This document shows positions 8,584-16,516 of a DNA stretch of 58,222 nt, piece by piece. Location of the stretch: positions 1 through 58,222 of the forward strand of contig DLGT01000109.1 of NCBI GenBank assembly GCA_002482845.1, given 5' to 3'. Under the pieces are notes generated by a model, which saw only the letters and a list, made by a program, of their open reading frames with translations, was not told the DNA's origin and ran no database searches. Positions within the stretch are counted from its first letter, which is position 1; each line of letters opens with the position of its first letter. The position numbers were made by a program, and so were the translations under genes. This DNA comes from Saprospiraceae bacterium UBA7687. GTDB taxonomy: Bacteria > Bacteroidota > Bacteroidia > Chitinophagales > Saprospiraceae.

Positions 8584-9951
8584 TTGAAAGGAATATTAAT
8601 ACTTTTTGGGATTATTTTGGGTACAATGGTAGCGGCACAGCACCCACTTACCCAAGATAATGTAACATTGTTAACTATGGATAGACATGCGGAAAACCTT
8701 TTGGATAAAACAAAAGCAAATTCGGTATCTATAGGTATATTTCAAAGTAGACAGACCTTTACCCGTCATTATGGTGAGATAGATAAAGGCAAAGCAAATC
8801 CAGCAAACGATAGTACACTATTTGAAATAGGTTCTGTGACCAAGATATTTACAGGCACTTTGATGGCAAATGCAGTTTTGGATGGCAAACTAAACTTGGA
8901 TGATGACATCAGGAAATATATTCAAGGTAGCTATCCAAATTTAGAATATTTGTCTATTCCTGTCCGAATAAGTGATTTGATTTCTTTTAAAACTGCGTTT
9001 GATAGGGAGTTACCTGATAATAGTGAGATTAAAAAAAGGGCACAAGATAGTACAGCATTTCTTTTATGGAATCTAGATGCTCAGTATAGCAAACAGCAAT
9101 TTTTCGAAGACTTAAAAGGAGTGAAGTTAGATACTATACCTGGTGTGGTTTATAAATACAGCAATTTGAGTATGGAGTTATCGGCGCATATTTTGGAGAC
9201 TGTATATCATAAAACTTATGAAACACTTCTAAATGATATGATACTTTCACCATTAGGAATGCATGATACCAAACTATATCCACATGAAGGCGAAGTAGTG
9301 GCTGATGGTTACAATGATCAACAAATGCTGATGCCAATGAATGTAAATCATCTATGGGGATCAGGTGGCTATTTAAAGTCGAGCATTAGGGATTTGGTTA
9401 AATTTCTAAACTATGAGTTGGATCCAAAAAACAAAATAGTGCAAGAGACCCAACGCAATATTTCTGATAGTGACCAACATTGGGTAGGCTATTATTGGGA
9501 TGGCATACTCGTAGTGGAAAATGGTATATTTTGCCATAAGCAAGGCTCCACTTATGGAACCCAAACGTTTTTTGCAGTTTATCCTGAACTAAAATTAGGT
9601 ATAGTGGTCGTGGTTAATCAAAATGCGCCAAACACCTACGGAAATTTATTTAACACCGTGCTAGAAATTGCTGAAGATTTAAAGGTAGATAGTTTATCTA
9701 AAAGTGGTATTTATGGTTACCGAACAACCAAGGATAAAGTGATCTTTACTTACACGTATCCACGAGCTTTTGATGCAAGTCTTATTAAAAGTGTACATGT
9801 AGCAGGTACATTTAATGGTTGGACTGCTGATGACGATAACTATAAAATGGCAACAAAAGGTAACCATGTTTATGAACTTGAGCTGCCAAAATCATCATTT
9901 AATAAGGGAGAAACTTATTTATTTAAATTTGTCATCAATAAAGTTGGTTGA
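8584..9951 (+). CDS. exported serine hydrolase (beta-lactamase/DD-peptidase fold) with C-terminal glycogen-binding-like domain
   Basis: The protein has the class C beta-lactamase/esterase fold. The SxxK motif is S84-V-T-K87, the YxN motif Y192-S-N194, and a KTG-like triad HKQG lies at 318-321. The TTG at 8584 is chosen because it gives a signal peptide (KGILILFGIILGTMVAAQ), and the first ATG would delete it. The last ~80 residues contain VHVAGTFNGWTADDDNYKM, which looks like the carbohydrate-binding domain of AMPK/isoamylase type (CBM48). That domain is unusual on this fold but is seen in Bacteroidota esterases. The substrate is unknown: peptidoglycan stem, ester or lactam are all possible. 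It lies 115 bases after the YdeI-like gene in the same direction. Confidence 0.9.
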   Translation: MKGILILFGIILGTMVAAQHPLTQDNVTLLTMDRHAENLLDKTKANSVSIGIFQSRQTFTRHYGEIDKGKANPANDSTLFEIGSVTKIFTGTLMANAVLDGKLNLDDDIRKYIQGSYPNLEYLSIPVRISDLISFKTAFDRELPDNSEIKKRAQDSTAFLLWNLDAQYSKQQFFEDLKGVKLDTIPGVVYKYSNLSMELSAHILETVYHKTYETLLNDMILSPLGMHDTKLYPHEGEVVADGYNDQQMLMPMNVNHLWGSGGYLKSSIRDLVKFLNYELDPKNKIVQETQRNISDSDQHWVGYYWDGILVVENGIFCHKQGSTYGTQTFFAVYPELKLGIVVVVNQNAPNTYGNLFNTVLEIAEDLKVDSLSKSGIYGYRTTKDKVIFTYTYPRAFDASLIKSVHVAGTFNGWTADDDNYKMATKGNHVYELELPKSSFNKGETYLFKFVINKVG

Positions 9952-10192
9952 TGAGACCTAAAACTGCTCAAAATGTAGACGACTCAGCAGACAAAAATTT
10001 GATTTTAAAGATAGAATAATGTAAATGAAAGCTACAAAATCAGTATCATGAGTAGTTAGATCTAACCAATAATCATAGTTTTCATACACATATCTAGCTT
10101 ATTTGCTAAAATATACAAAGGATTTAGAAGGTACTAAGATCATTTTTTGACGCAATAAAAGAGTGTTTTTGATGATTTTTGGTCCAAATTTT

Positions 10193-10227
10193 ACCGAATT
10201 CTGATTCATTCCCACCGAATTCTGATT
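10193..10227. repeat. 14-bp direct repeat with 21-bp period upstream of a promoter
   Basis: ACCGAATTCTGATT occurs identically at 10193-10206 and 10214-10227. The start-to-start distance is 21 bp, two helical turns, and the pair ends 28 bp before a TACCTTTG box. This geometry fits a dimeric activator such as a LytTR-type regulator, which binds direct repeats about two turns apart. The regulator is not in the window. Confidence 0.6.
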
Positions 10228-10255
10228 TTACAGGTCTTTTTAAAAATAAGCAACT

Positions 10256-10263
10256 TACCTTTG
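10256..10263 (+). promoter_or_regulatory. candidate -7 promoter box, TACCTTTG
   Basis: This is an exact TAnnTTTG match. No TTG is found 19-21 bases upstream, which would fit an activator-dependent promoter served by the direct repeats at 10193-10227. The predicted start is about 10270. Confidence 0.5.
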
Positions 10264-10269
10264 GGACGG

Positions 10270-10418
10270 ACATTGACCCTTTGATTATTGTTTAGAACGA
10301 ATTTGGGAATCGTAAAGATTACCAAACAAATGACCGAACTAACTTACGGAGATTAATATACTTTAGCATTTAAACTTGTGGTAAAAGAAACCTTCATTTT
10401 TGGAGGTTTCTTTTTTTA
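10270..10418 (+). ncRNA. candidate small RNA or attenuated leader
   Basis: A segment of about 150 bases lies between a promoter box and an intrinsic terminator without a usable gene. It contains a hairpin: TTTGG 10302-10306 pairs with CCAAA 10322-10326, and AATC 10308-10311 with GATT 10317-10320, around GTAAA. An eight-codon frame MTELTYGD lies at 10330-10356 after the hairpin. It could be a free small RNA, or a leader of the T9SS gene that starts 95 bases after the terminator. I could not fit it to 6S or another known family by eye. Confidence 0.35.
10386..10418 (+). terminator. intrinsic terminator
   Basis: AGAAACCT (10386-10393) pairs exactly with AGGTTTCT (10404-10411), followed by a run of seven Ts. 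It lies inside an intergenic stretch, not after a gene, which implies a short transcript upstream. Confidence 0.75.
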
Positions 10419-10512
10419 TTTATAAATTCTTTCAAACCGCTTTAAAATAAAATGCAATGAATCAATTTTTCATAAAAACACTTACCTTCGTTTATAAAGT
10501 CAATTTAACATT

Positions 10513-12234
10513 ATGCCTAGTTATATATTGAAATCAATAAAGTATGTTTTAATATTGGTAATTTCATTATCCCCAATGCTGCCTCAAATACAGGCTCAAG
10601 AAGTTGAAAACATAGCTAGGTTTCATAGTAGCAAGGAAGGGATATATTTTCGGGATATAAAGAAATTTGGGGAATACAGATATGGTGTATTTAATGGAGG
10701 AGGAGAATTTGGAAAAAGAGACAGCATGTTTTGCAATGAGAATTTTATTGGACATGACACCACTGATGAAATAACGGTTACATTTTTTAAAATGAATGAT
10801 CAACATGAAGTATTGTTTACAGGCACATTTCATAATCCCAATAAGTCCTTTAACTATTTAAAAAGAATTTATTATCATAGAGGAGTTGTTTATATAAATT
10901 TTTATTGTTCTGGTGATTTGTGGTATAATGGAGAGTTAATTGAAAAAAGATCACTAAACGAAAATACATATGGACCAATATTAGTAGGAATAGATGAAGT
11001 AACAAACAAGGTAGTCTTTGTGAAAGGCTTAGATCAGAACTTTTTTAGTGGCCCCGAGTCCATTGCTTTCTATGGCGATAGAATGTATATAGGCGGGACA
11101 GTAAACGGAAATACTTCGCCAGATGGGCATTATATAGGGCTACCAGACCCAGAAACAGGCGTAAAAGGTGGTTATTTGTTGGTGTATGATTTGAATACTG
11201 GAGAAGTGGTTAATTCAACAACATGGGGAATGTGGGGATATAGTGCAATAGGTGACATGAAAGTAGATAGTAAGGGTAATATAATTGTATTAGCAGCTAC
11301 ACAAAGTCATATTCATCAAATTGGAAATGATAGCACTATTCAAATGCCTTCAGATTATGCAAATGCAATCATTCAGAAATATGATCCTAATGGAGAGCTC
11401 ATTGGTATTTATACATTTGGGAATATAGAGACTGCCAATAATACTTTTCATACAGAATTAATAATCTTACCAGATGACCGAATTGCAGTATTTGGGTTAA
11501 CGTATGGCTACGTAAAAACAGAAAATGGAGATAGTATAGCTATGGTTGGTCGGAGAGGCTGTGACATTTCAGTATTAAGTGAAGATTTAGAAATGGAATG
11601 GATAGATTATTATTCATACGTACCCTTTGAAAGTAATAACTGGCTATTCCAAAGTGATATGGTATCAGATATGGAAGGAAATATTTATATTACATTTTCA
11701 TTTTTTAGACCCGAAGAAGTTGAATCGAGAAATGGAGAAATATTTGCAAAAGGTCAATACATTATAAAATATGATAGTAAAGGAGAAAGGTTGAAAATTA
11801 AAAAATTACCTGTTTTTGGATTTCAGCAGATAGATATGGATATAATTAATGAAGATAAAATACTTGTTTTTTATGGAGGTTATGATAGTGATTATATTCC
11901 ATTTTTAGACATAAATAGAAACCACATCAAGGAGACTTATCTATTCGAATTAAATATGGATAAATTGACATCAAGCATTGAGGATGAGGTTGGTGAAAAT
12001 ATAGAAGTAACTAGGATATATCCAAATCCAATAGGAAAAGATGACATTTTGAATATTTCTACTCAAGAAGATGATGAGTATAAAATTTATGATGTAATGG
12101 GTCGTATACATGGTCATGGGTATTCGAGTGGTGGAAAAATTTCTTTGATTGACCATCAGTTGCGTACTGGGGTGTACATCATGAAATTTGGCAGAAATAG
12201 TAAAGACTCTGTTCGGTTTATAGTGCAGGATTAA
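10513..12234 (+). CDS. secreted protein with T9SS type A sorting domain
   Basis: The 573-residue product has an N-terminal signal peptide ending in QIQAQ near residue 29 and a C-terminal domain of about 75 residues. That domain shows IYPNPIGKDDILNI, YKIYDVMGRI and LRTGVYIMKF, the pattern of the type A sorting domain recognised by the type IX secretion system. The body (residues about 30-495) contains repeated short beta segments such as VDSKGNIIVLAA, LPDDRIAVFG and DMEGNIYITF, which suggests a beta-propeller (SBBP-like) fold. Ligand or enzymatic activity cannot be told. The passenger is very AT-rich. No neighbour suggests its role. The near-consensus box TACCTTCG at 10483-10490 may drive it. 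Confidence 0.9.
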   Translation: MPSYILKSIKYVLILVISLSPMLPQIQAQEVENIARFHSSKEGIYFRDIKKFGEYRYGVFNGGGEFGKRDSMFCNENFIGHDTTDEITVTFFKMNDQHEVLFTGTFHNPNKSFNYLKRIYYHRGVVYINFYCSGDLWYNGELIEKRSLNENTYGPILVGIDEVTNKVVFVKGLDQNFFSGPESIAFYGDRMYIGGTVNGNTSPDGHYIGLPDPETGVKGGYLLVYDLNTGEVVNSTTWGMWGYSAIGDMKVDSKGNIIVLAATQSHIHQIGNDSTIQMPSDYANAIIQKYDPNGELIGIYTFGNIETANNTFHTELIILPDDRIAVFGLTYGYVKTENGDSIAMVGRRGCDISVLSEDLEMEWIDYYSYVPFESNNWLFQSDMVSDMEGNIYITFSFFRPEEVESRNGEIFAKGQYIIKYDSKGERLKIKKLPVFGFQQIDMDIINEDKILVFYGGYDSDYIPFLDINRNHIKETYLFELNMDKLTSSIEDEVGENIEVTRIYPNPIGKDDILNISTQEDDEYKIYDVMGRIHGHGYSSGGKISLIDHQLRTGVYIMKFGRNSKDSVRFIVQD

Positions 12235-12418
12235 ATGAATTTATTTAAAAGTATGTATAAAATTTAATTCTTTAACATCAATATCTTATAAATCTGACAT
12301 TATAATATTTGAATAGTTTTGTATTTAAACTCGTTAATTTTTTATTTAAAAAAACATTACTTATCGGTAAGCACTAAATAAAATTTCTATCCTTACAACC
12401 ACAATCCATAAACCCAAA

Positions 12419-12475
12419 GAAAAAAAACACCCATTTTCAGAAGAAATAACAATTTATCCCTTTTGAAAACGGGTG
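12419..12475 (-). terminator. intrinsic terminator of tkt
   Basis: On the minus strand CACCCGTTTTCA (12475-12464) pairs with TGAAAATGGGTG (12439-12428) with one G-U, then a run of Ts (plus-strand As at 12419-12427). It lies just past the tkt stop at 12482. Confidence 0.8.
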
Positions 12476-12481
12476 ATAATA

Positions 12482-14518
12482 TTATTTACCAAGTAATGAT
12501 AATACTTGTTTTACGACATTATCAGCTGTGTAACCGAATTTTTCGTCTAGCACGGTATAAGGTGCTGAATATCCGAAATGCGTCATACCGAATACTTTAC
12601 CATTATCTTTCACCAGGCTCTCTAGCGTCACAGGTAGTCCTGCTGTCAGACCGAATACAGGTACACCATTAGGTAAGGTAGCTACTTGGTACTCTTTGGA
12701 TTGTTGTCTGAAAAGTCCTTCGGACGGTACAGAAACTATATTTACCTTCAGACTGTGTGCTGACTCTAATATTGGTCTTGCATCCATCAATGTAGCTACT
12801 TCTGAACCATTTGCTATCAGTATGATGTCTGGTGTATCAGAACCATGATAAACTGTATAAGCACCTTTGGTTAGCGCTTTTGCTTCTGATAGTCTATCAC
12901 CATTTATAGGCGCAATATCATTTATATTTTGTCTAGAAAGGATAAGACCTGTTGGTTTGTCCTGGGTGTTTAAGATATACTCGTAAGCAGCTACGGTCTC
13001 CGCACTGTCGCCCGGTCTCAGTGCCACAAATGATGGTTGACCTGAGTGGTTATGCAATTTCTCTAAGAGTCTAAGTTGTGCTTCTTGTTCTATGGGTTGG
13101 TGTGTAGGTCCGTCTTCGCCTACACGGAATGCGTCGTGTGTCCAAATGAACTTCACAGGTTTTTCCATTAATGCAGCAACTCTGAGTACGGGTTTCATGT
13201 AATCAGAGAATGCAAAAAACGTCGCACAGAATGGTGTCACGCCACCGTGAAGAGCCATACCTGTACTTAAAGCGGCCATTGTAAGTTCGGATACACCTGC
13301 CTGAAGAAATGCGCCTGAAAAGTCTCCTTTTCGGAATGCTTTAGATTTTTTGAGGAAACCTTCAGTCATATCGCTATTCGATAGATCGGCAGACGATACA
13401 ATAATATTTCCTACGTTTTCGGCAAGATAGCCTAGTACTTTAGATGAGGCATTACGAGTGGCATCATTTGTTCCCAATGCTATTTTAGTGAAGTCAAGAC
13501 TTGGCAATTCGCCTGCTAAATATTGGTCCAAGATAGCAGATTGATCTGGATTTGCTTGTTTCCATTGATGGTAAATCGCTTTTTTGTCAGCTGCTGCTTT
13601 TCTTTTATCGTTCAGCACACCTTGGTAATATTCTGCTACATCAGGGAAAATAGTAAACGGATCTTCAGCATTCCCACCTAGGTTTTCAATGGTTTTTGCA
13701 TAAGATGCTTTTGATTTTCCTAAAGGCTTACCATGTGTTTCTACTTGACCTTCATGTGAAGATCCATCATCTTTGACAGCACCTTTGCCCATGACGGTTC
13801 TTCCTATAATTAAAGATGGTTTATCTTTTACTTCTTGTGCCGCTAAAATGGCTTTTCTGATTTCATTTTCGTCATTTCCATCTATGGTGATAACGTGCCA
13901 ATGCCAGCTTTCGTATTTTTTTGCCGTGTCCTCTGACGTCACTTCTCCTACGGTTGTGGATAATTGTACATCATTTGCATCATAAAACATAATGACATTA
14001 CCTAGACCCAAAAAACCAGCTATTCTGCCTACGCCTTGGGATATTTCTTCTTGTATACCTCCATCAGAAATGTATAGGTATGCATAATGACTCATCCATT
14101 CACCAAATCGTTCTACCAAAAAACGCTCTGCAATGGCTGCACCTACACCAAAAGCATGGCCTAATCCAAGGGGTCCTGAGGTGTTTTCAATTCCCCTTTT
14201 CAGATCAACTTCAGGATGGCCAGGTGTGACGCTTTTCCACTGTCTGAAATTTTTAATATCATCTACACTCATCCACCCACAAAGTGTCAGTTGCGAATAT
14301 AGCATGGCAGACATATGACCTGGGTCAAGAAAAAATCTATCTCTGAATGGCCAAGAAGTATCGTCTGGATCAAAAGATAAAAACTCGCTGTATAAAATTT
14401 GGATAAAGTCCGCACCACCCATTGCGCCTCCTGGATGACCAGAGGCAGCTTTTTCAACCATAGCAGCTGAAAGAATTCGAATGTTGTCAGCGGATTTAAG
14501 AGAAATTGATTTAGCCAC
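12482..14518 (-). CDS. tkt: transketolase, single full-length chain
   Basis: This TPP enzyme moves two-carbon ketol units in the pentose phosphate pathway. The product is 678 residues, the usual length. The N-terminal TPP domain shows AASGHPGGAMGGADF and DGGIQEEISQG, then the pyrimidine domain with WTHDAFRVGEDGPTHQP and the C-terminal domain with ILIANGSEVA. I chose the GTG at 14518 (MAKSISLKSADNIRIL). The further-upstream TTG at 14545 lies inside the TACTTTTG promoter box, so a message from that promoter could not include it. The gene is alone on its strand and is followed by a terminator. Confidence 0.95.
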   Translation of the reverse strand: MAKSISLKSADNIRILSAAMVEKAASGHPGGAMGGADFIQILYSEFLSFDPDDTSWPFRDRFFLDPGHMSAMLYSQLTLCGWMSVDDIKNFRQWKSVTPGHPEVDLKRGIENTSGPLGLGHAFGVGAAIAERFLVERFGEWMSHYAYLYISDGGIQEEISQGVGRIAGFLGLGNVIMFYDANDVQLSTTVGEVTSEDTAKKYESWHWHVITIDGNDENEIRKAILAAQEVKDKPSLIIGRTVMGKGAVKDDGSSHEGQVETHGKPLGKSKASYAKTIENLGGNAEDPFTIFPDVAEYYQGVLNDKRKAAADKKAIYHQWKQANPDQSAILDQYLAGELPSLDFTKIALGTNDATRNASSKVLGYLAENVGNIIVSSADLSNSDMTEGFLKKSKAFRKGDFSGAFLQAGVSELTMAALSTGMALHGGVTPFCATFFAFSDYMKPVLRVAALMEKPVKFIWTHDAFRVGEDGPTHQPIEQEAQLRLLEKLHNHSGQPSFVALRPGDSAETVAAYEYILNTQDKPTGLILSRQNINDIAPINGDRLSEAKALTKGAYTVYHGSDTPDIILIANGSEVATLMDARPILESAHSLKVNIVSVPSEGLFRQQSKEYQVATLPNGVPVFGLTAGLPVTLESLVKDNGKVFGMTHFGYSAPYTVLDEKFGYTADNVVKQVLSLLGK

Positions 14519-14542
14519 GTGAATTATTTTTAATTGAGGTCG

Positions 14543-14550
14543 CAAAAGTA
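14543..14550 (-). promoter_or_regulatory. tkt: -7 promoter box of tkt
   Basis: Reading leftward, TACTTTTG (14550 to 14543) matches TAnnTTTG. The transcript would begin near 14536, 18 bases before the GTG start. No clear TTG lies at the expected distance. The box decides the start codon of tkt. Confidence 0.55.
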
Positions 14551-14684
14551 TGAAGAAATGGTGGGAAGATTATTTAATTTTATAAGTTTTTCTTAGGAAT
14601 GTAGATGAAGTAAAAAAAAGAAGTCGTATCCATTCAAAATGTAGGAATAATAATGGCTCACAAAAAATATCTTTTGGCAAAATA

Positions 14685-14714
14685 TTGATATTACGAAAAC
14701 TTTTCCTATATTTG
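14685..14714 (+). promoter_or_regulatory. promoter of the rimP-nusA-infB operon
   Basis: TTG at 14685-14687 and TATATTTG at 14707-14714 are 19 bases apart, a textbook Bacteroidota arrangement. The predicted start is near 14721, giving a leader of about 56 bases. Confidence 0.7.
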
Positions 14715-14738
14715 CGGCACGAAAGAGTAAAAGAGTAA

Positions 14739-14762
14739 GGGGACAGACCAGTTCCCTTTTTT
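14739..14762 (+). terminator. terminator-like hairpin in the rimP leader (possible attenuator)
   Basis: GGGGAC (14739-14744) pairs with GTTCCC (14751-14756) with one G-U, followed at once by six Ts (14757-14762). It lies between the operon promoter and the rimP ATG at 14777, so some transcripts may end before the operon. Confidence 0.6.
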
Positions 14763-14776
14763 ATTATACCTTATTT

Positions 14777-15250
14777 ATGCATAATTCAGAGTTTGAAAAA
14801 TTAATAGAAAGCGGTCTTCGAGAGCTTGAATTCGAGGATACTTATCTAGTTGATTTTAAGATAAAAAACAATAAAATAGAAGTATTTTTAGATAGTGATG
14901 GTGGCATCAATTTTTTGAAATGTCAGAAGTTAAGTAGATGGTTGGAGGCTATTTTTGATGAAAACAAAGTTTTTGGAGAAAGTTATACATTGGAAGTTTC
15001 ATCTTCAGGCGTTGGTAGCCCACTCAAACAATTAAGACAATACCCAAAAAATATAGGTAGGACCATTGATATCAAACATAGCATTGATAAGAGTAGTAAA
15101 GGTTTACTTACTAAAGTAGAAGATAATAAAATATTCGTGGAATACGAGACAAAAATAAAAGAAGGTAAAAAAAATAAAAAGGTCATGGTGACTGATGAAA
15201 TAAAATTTGAAGACATAATTGAGTCAAAAATTAAAATAAGTTTCAATTAA
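14777..15250 (+). CDS. rimP: ribosome maturation factor RimP
   Basis: RimP helps assemble the 30S subunit in the cytoplasm. The 157-residue product has the two-domain form. The N-terminal domain contains FLDSDGGINFLKCQKLSRWLE and then YTLEVSSSGVGSPLK, the conserved V-S-S-x-G-x-x-x-P-L segment of the family. The Lys-rich C-terminal SH3-like domain follows. It is the first gene of the rimP-nusA-infB operon, an order widely conserved in bacteria. Its stop TAA overlaps the nusA ATG by one base (TAATG), so translation of the two is likely coupled. Expression may be tuned by the hairpin just upstream. Confidence 0.95.
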   Translation: MHNSEFEKLIESGLRELEFEDTYLVDFKIKNNKIEVFLDSDGGINFLKCQKLSRWLEAIFDENKVFGESYTLEVSSSGVGSPLKQLRQYPKNIGRTIDIKHSIDKSSKGLLTKVEDNKIFVEYETKIKEGKKNKKVMVTDEIKFEDIIESKIKISFN

Positions 15251-16488
15251 TGAATTTAGTAGATTCCTTTTCAGAGTTTAAAGAAGGCAAAAATATAGAC
15301 AGGCCTACGATGGTCCGTGTTCTTGAAGATGTATTCAGGACATTGATCAGAAAAAAGTTTGGCTCAGATGACAACTTTGATGTCATTGTCAATACACATA
15401 ATGGTGACCTTGAGATGTGGAGAGTTAGACAAATCGTTCCCGACGGAGAGGTGACAGATGAGTTAGCTCAGATATCATATACAGAAGCAAAATCTATAGA
15501 TGTAGCTTACGAAGTCGGTGAAGAATGTTATGAATTGTTGACACTTGAAGACTTCGGTAGAAGATCTATCATGGCAGCGAGACAAACATTGATATCTCGT
15601 ATCATGGATCTTGAAAAAGATGATGTATATAAGAGATACATGGATAGAGTGGGTGATCTTGTCGTAGGTGAAGTAAGCCAAATTCTTAAAAAAGAAGTAC
15701 TCGTCATGGACGATGCTACCCAAAATGAATTGGTATTGCCTAGATTAGAGATGATCAAAGGTGACTTTTTCAGAAAGGGTGATATGGTCAGAGGTATCAT
15801 CAAACGTGTTGAAATGCGTAATGGTACACCAATGGTCATGTTGTCAAGAACGGACAATGGCTTCTTAGAAAAATTGTTAGAGCAAGAAGTACCAGAAATA
15901 GAAGATGGACTCATCACAGTCAAAAAGATAGTCAGAATGCCTGGTGAAAGAGCAAAGGTAGCTGTAGAATCTTATGATGATAGAATCGATCCAGTAGGTG
16001 CTTGTGTGGGTATGAAGGGTTCGAGAATTCATGGTATCGTAAGAGAGTTGAAAAACGAAAATATTGATATTGTTAATTATACGAATAATGTTTCCCTTTT
16101 CATCCAAAGATCGCTTACACCTGCGAAGGTTACAAGTATCTCTCTAGATGACAAAAACATGAGAGCATCCGTATATCTTAAGCCAGATCAAGTATCGTTG
16201 GCGATAGGTAAGGGTGGTAGCAATATTAAGTTGGCAAGTAAGCTGACTAATTACGAGATAGATGTATTCCGAGATAACGAAGAACAAGAAATTGAGGACG
16301 TGGATCTTGATGAATTCTCAGATGAAATCGAAGACTGGGTAATCGAAGCCCTAAAAAATATAGGTTGTGATACAGCCAAAAGTGTTCTTTCCTTAAATAG
16401 GGAGGAATTAATTAGAAGATCAGACTTAGAAGAGGAGACGGTAGATGACGTGTTAAAGATATTAGCTTCTGAGTTTGAAGACGACTAG
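15250..16488 (+). CDS. nusA: transcription termination/antitermination factor NusA
   Basis: NusA binds RNA polymerase and modulates pausing, termination and antitermination. The 412 residues contain the N-terminal polymerase-binding domain (about 1-130), an S1 domain (about 135-200, with VGEVSQILKKEVLV and GDMVRGIIKRVE) and the two KH domains (about 205-345, with DPVGACVGMKGSRIHGIV and SLAIGKGGSNIKLASKLT). A short acidic C-terminal helix-hairpin-helix segment follows (IEALKNIGCDTAKSVLSL). It overlaps rimP by one base. NusA binding its own leader is a known form of control in other bacteria; here it is only a possibility suggested by the leader hairpin. Confidence 0.97.
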   Translation: MNLVDSFSEFKEGKNIDRPTMVRVLEDVFRTLIRKKFGSDDNFDVIVNTHNGDLEMWRVRQIVPDGEVTDELAQISYTEAKSIDVAYEVGEECYELLTLEDFGRRSIMAARQTLISRIMDLEKDDVYKRYMDRVGDLVVGEVSQILKKEVLVMDDATQNELVLPRLEMIKGDFFRKGDMVRGIIKRVEMRNGTPMVMLSRTDNGFLEKLLEQEVPEIEDGLITVKKIVRMPGERAKVAVESYDDRIDPVGACVGMKGSRIHGIVRELKNENIDIVNYTNNVSLFIQRSLTPAKVTSISLDDKNMRASVYLKPDQVSLAIGKGGSNIKLASKLTNYEIDVFRDNEEQEIEDVDLDEFSDEIEDWVIEALKNIGCDTAKSVLSLNREELIRRSDLEEETVDDVLKILASEFEDD

Positions 16489-16516
16489 ACATTATTTTAA
16501 ATATTTTAAATCGCTA

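Larger units (their letters stand above)
9952..10512. other. 561-base intergenic stretch with repeats, promoter box and terminator
   Basis: No gene above 20 codons is credible here. The stretch holds a 14-bp direct repeat (10193-10227), a TACCTTTG box (10256-10263), a structured untranslated segment and an intrinsic terminator (10386-10418), all reported separately. A second near-match box (TACCTTCG, 10483-10490) lies just before the T9SS gene at 10513 and may be its own promoter. Bases 9952-10190 show no recognisable feature. Confidence 0.6.

Noticed and set aside
10270..10418. 6S RNA
   Set aside because: The 5' and 3' ends do not pair into the long closing stem with a central bubble that 6S RNA needs.
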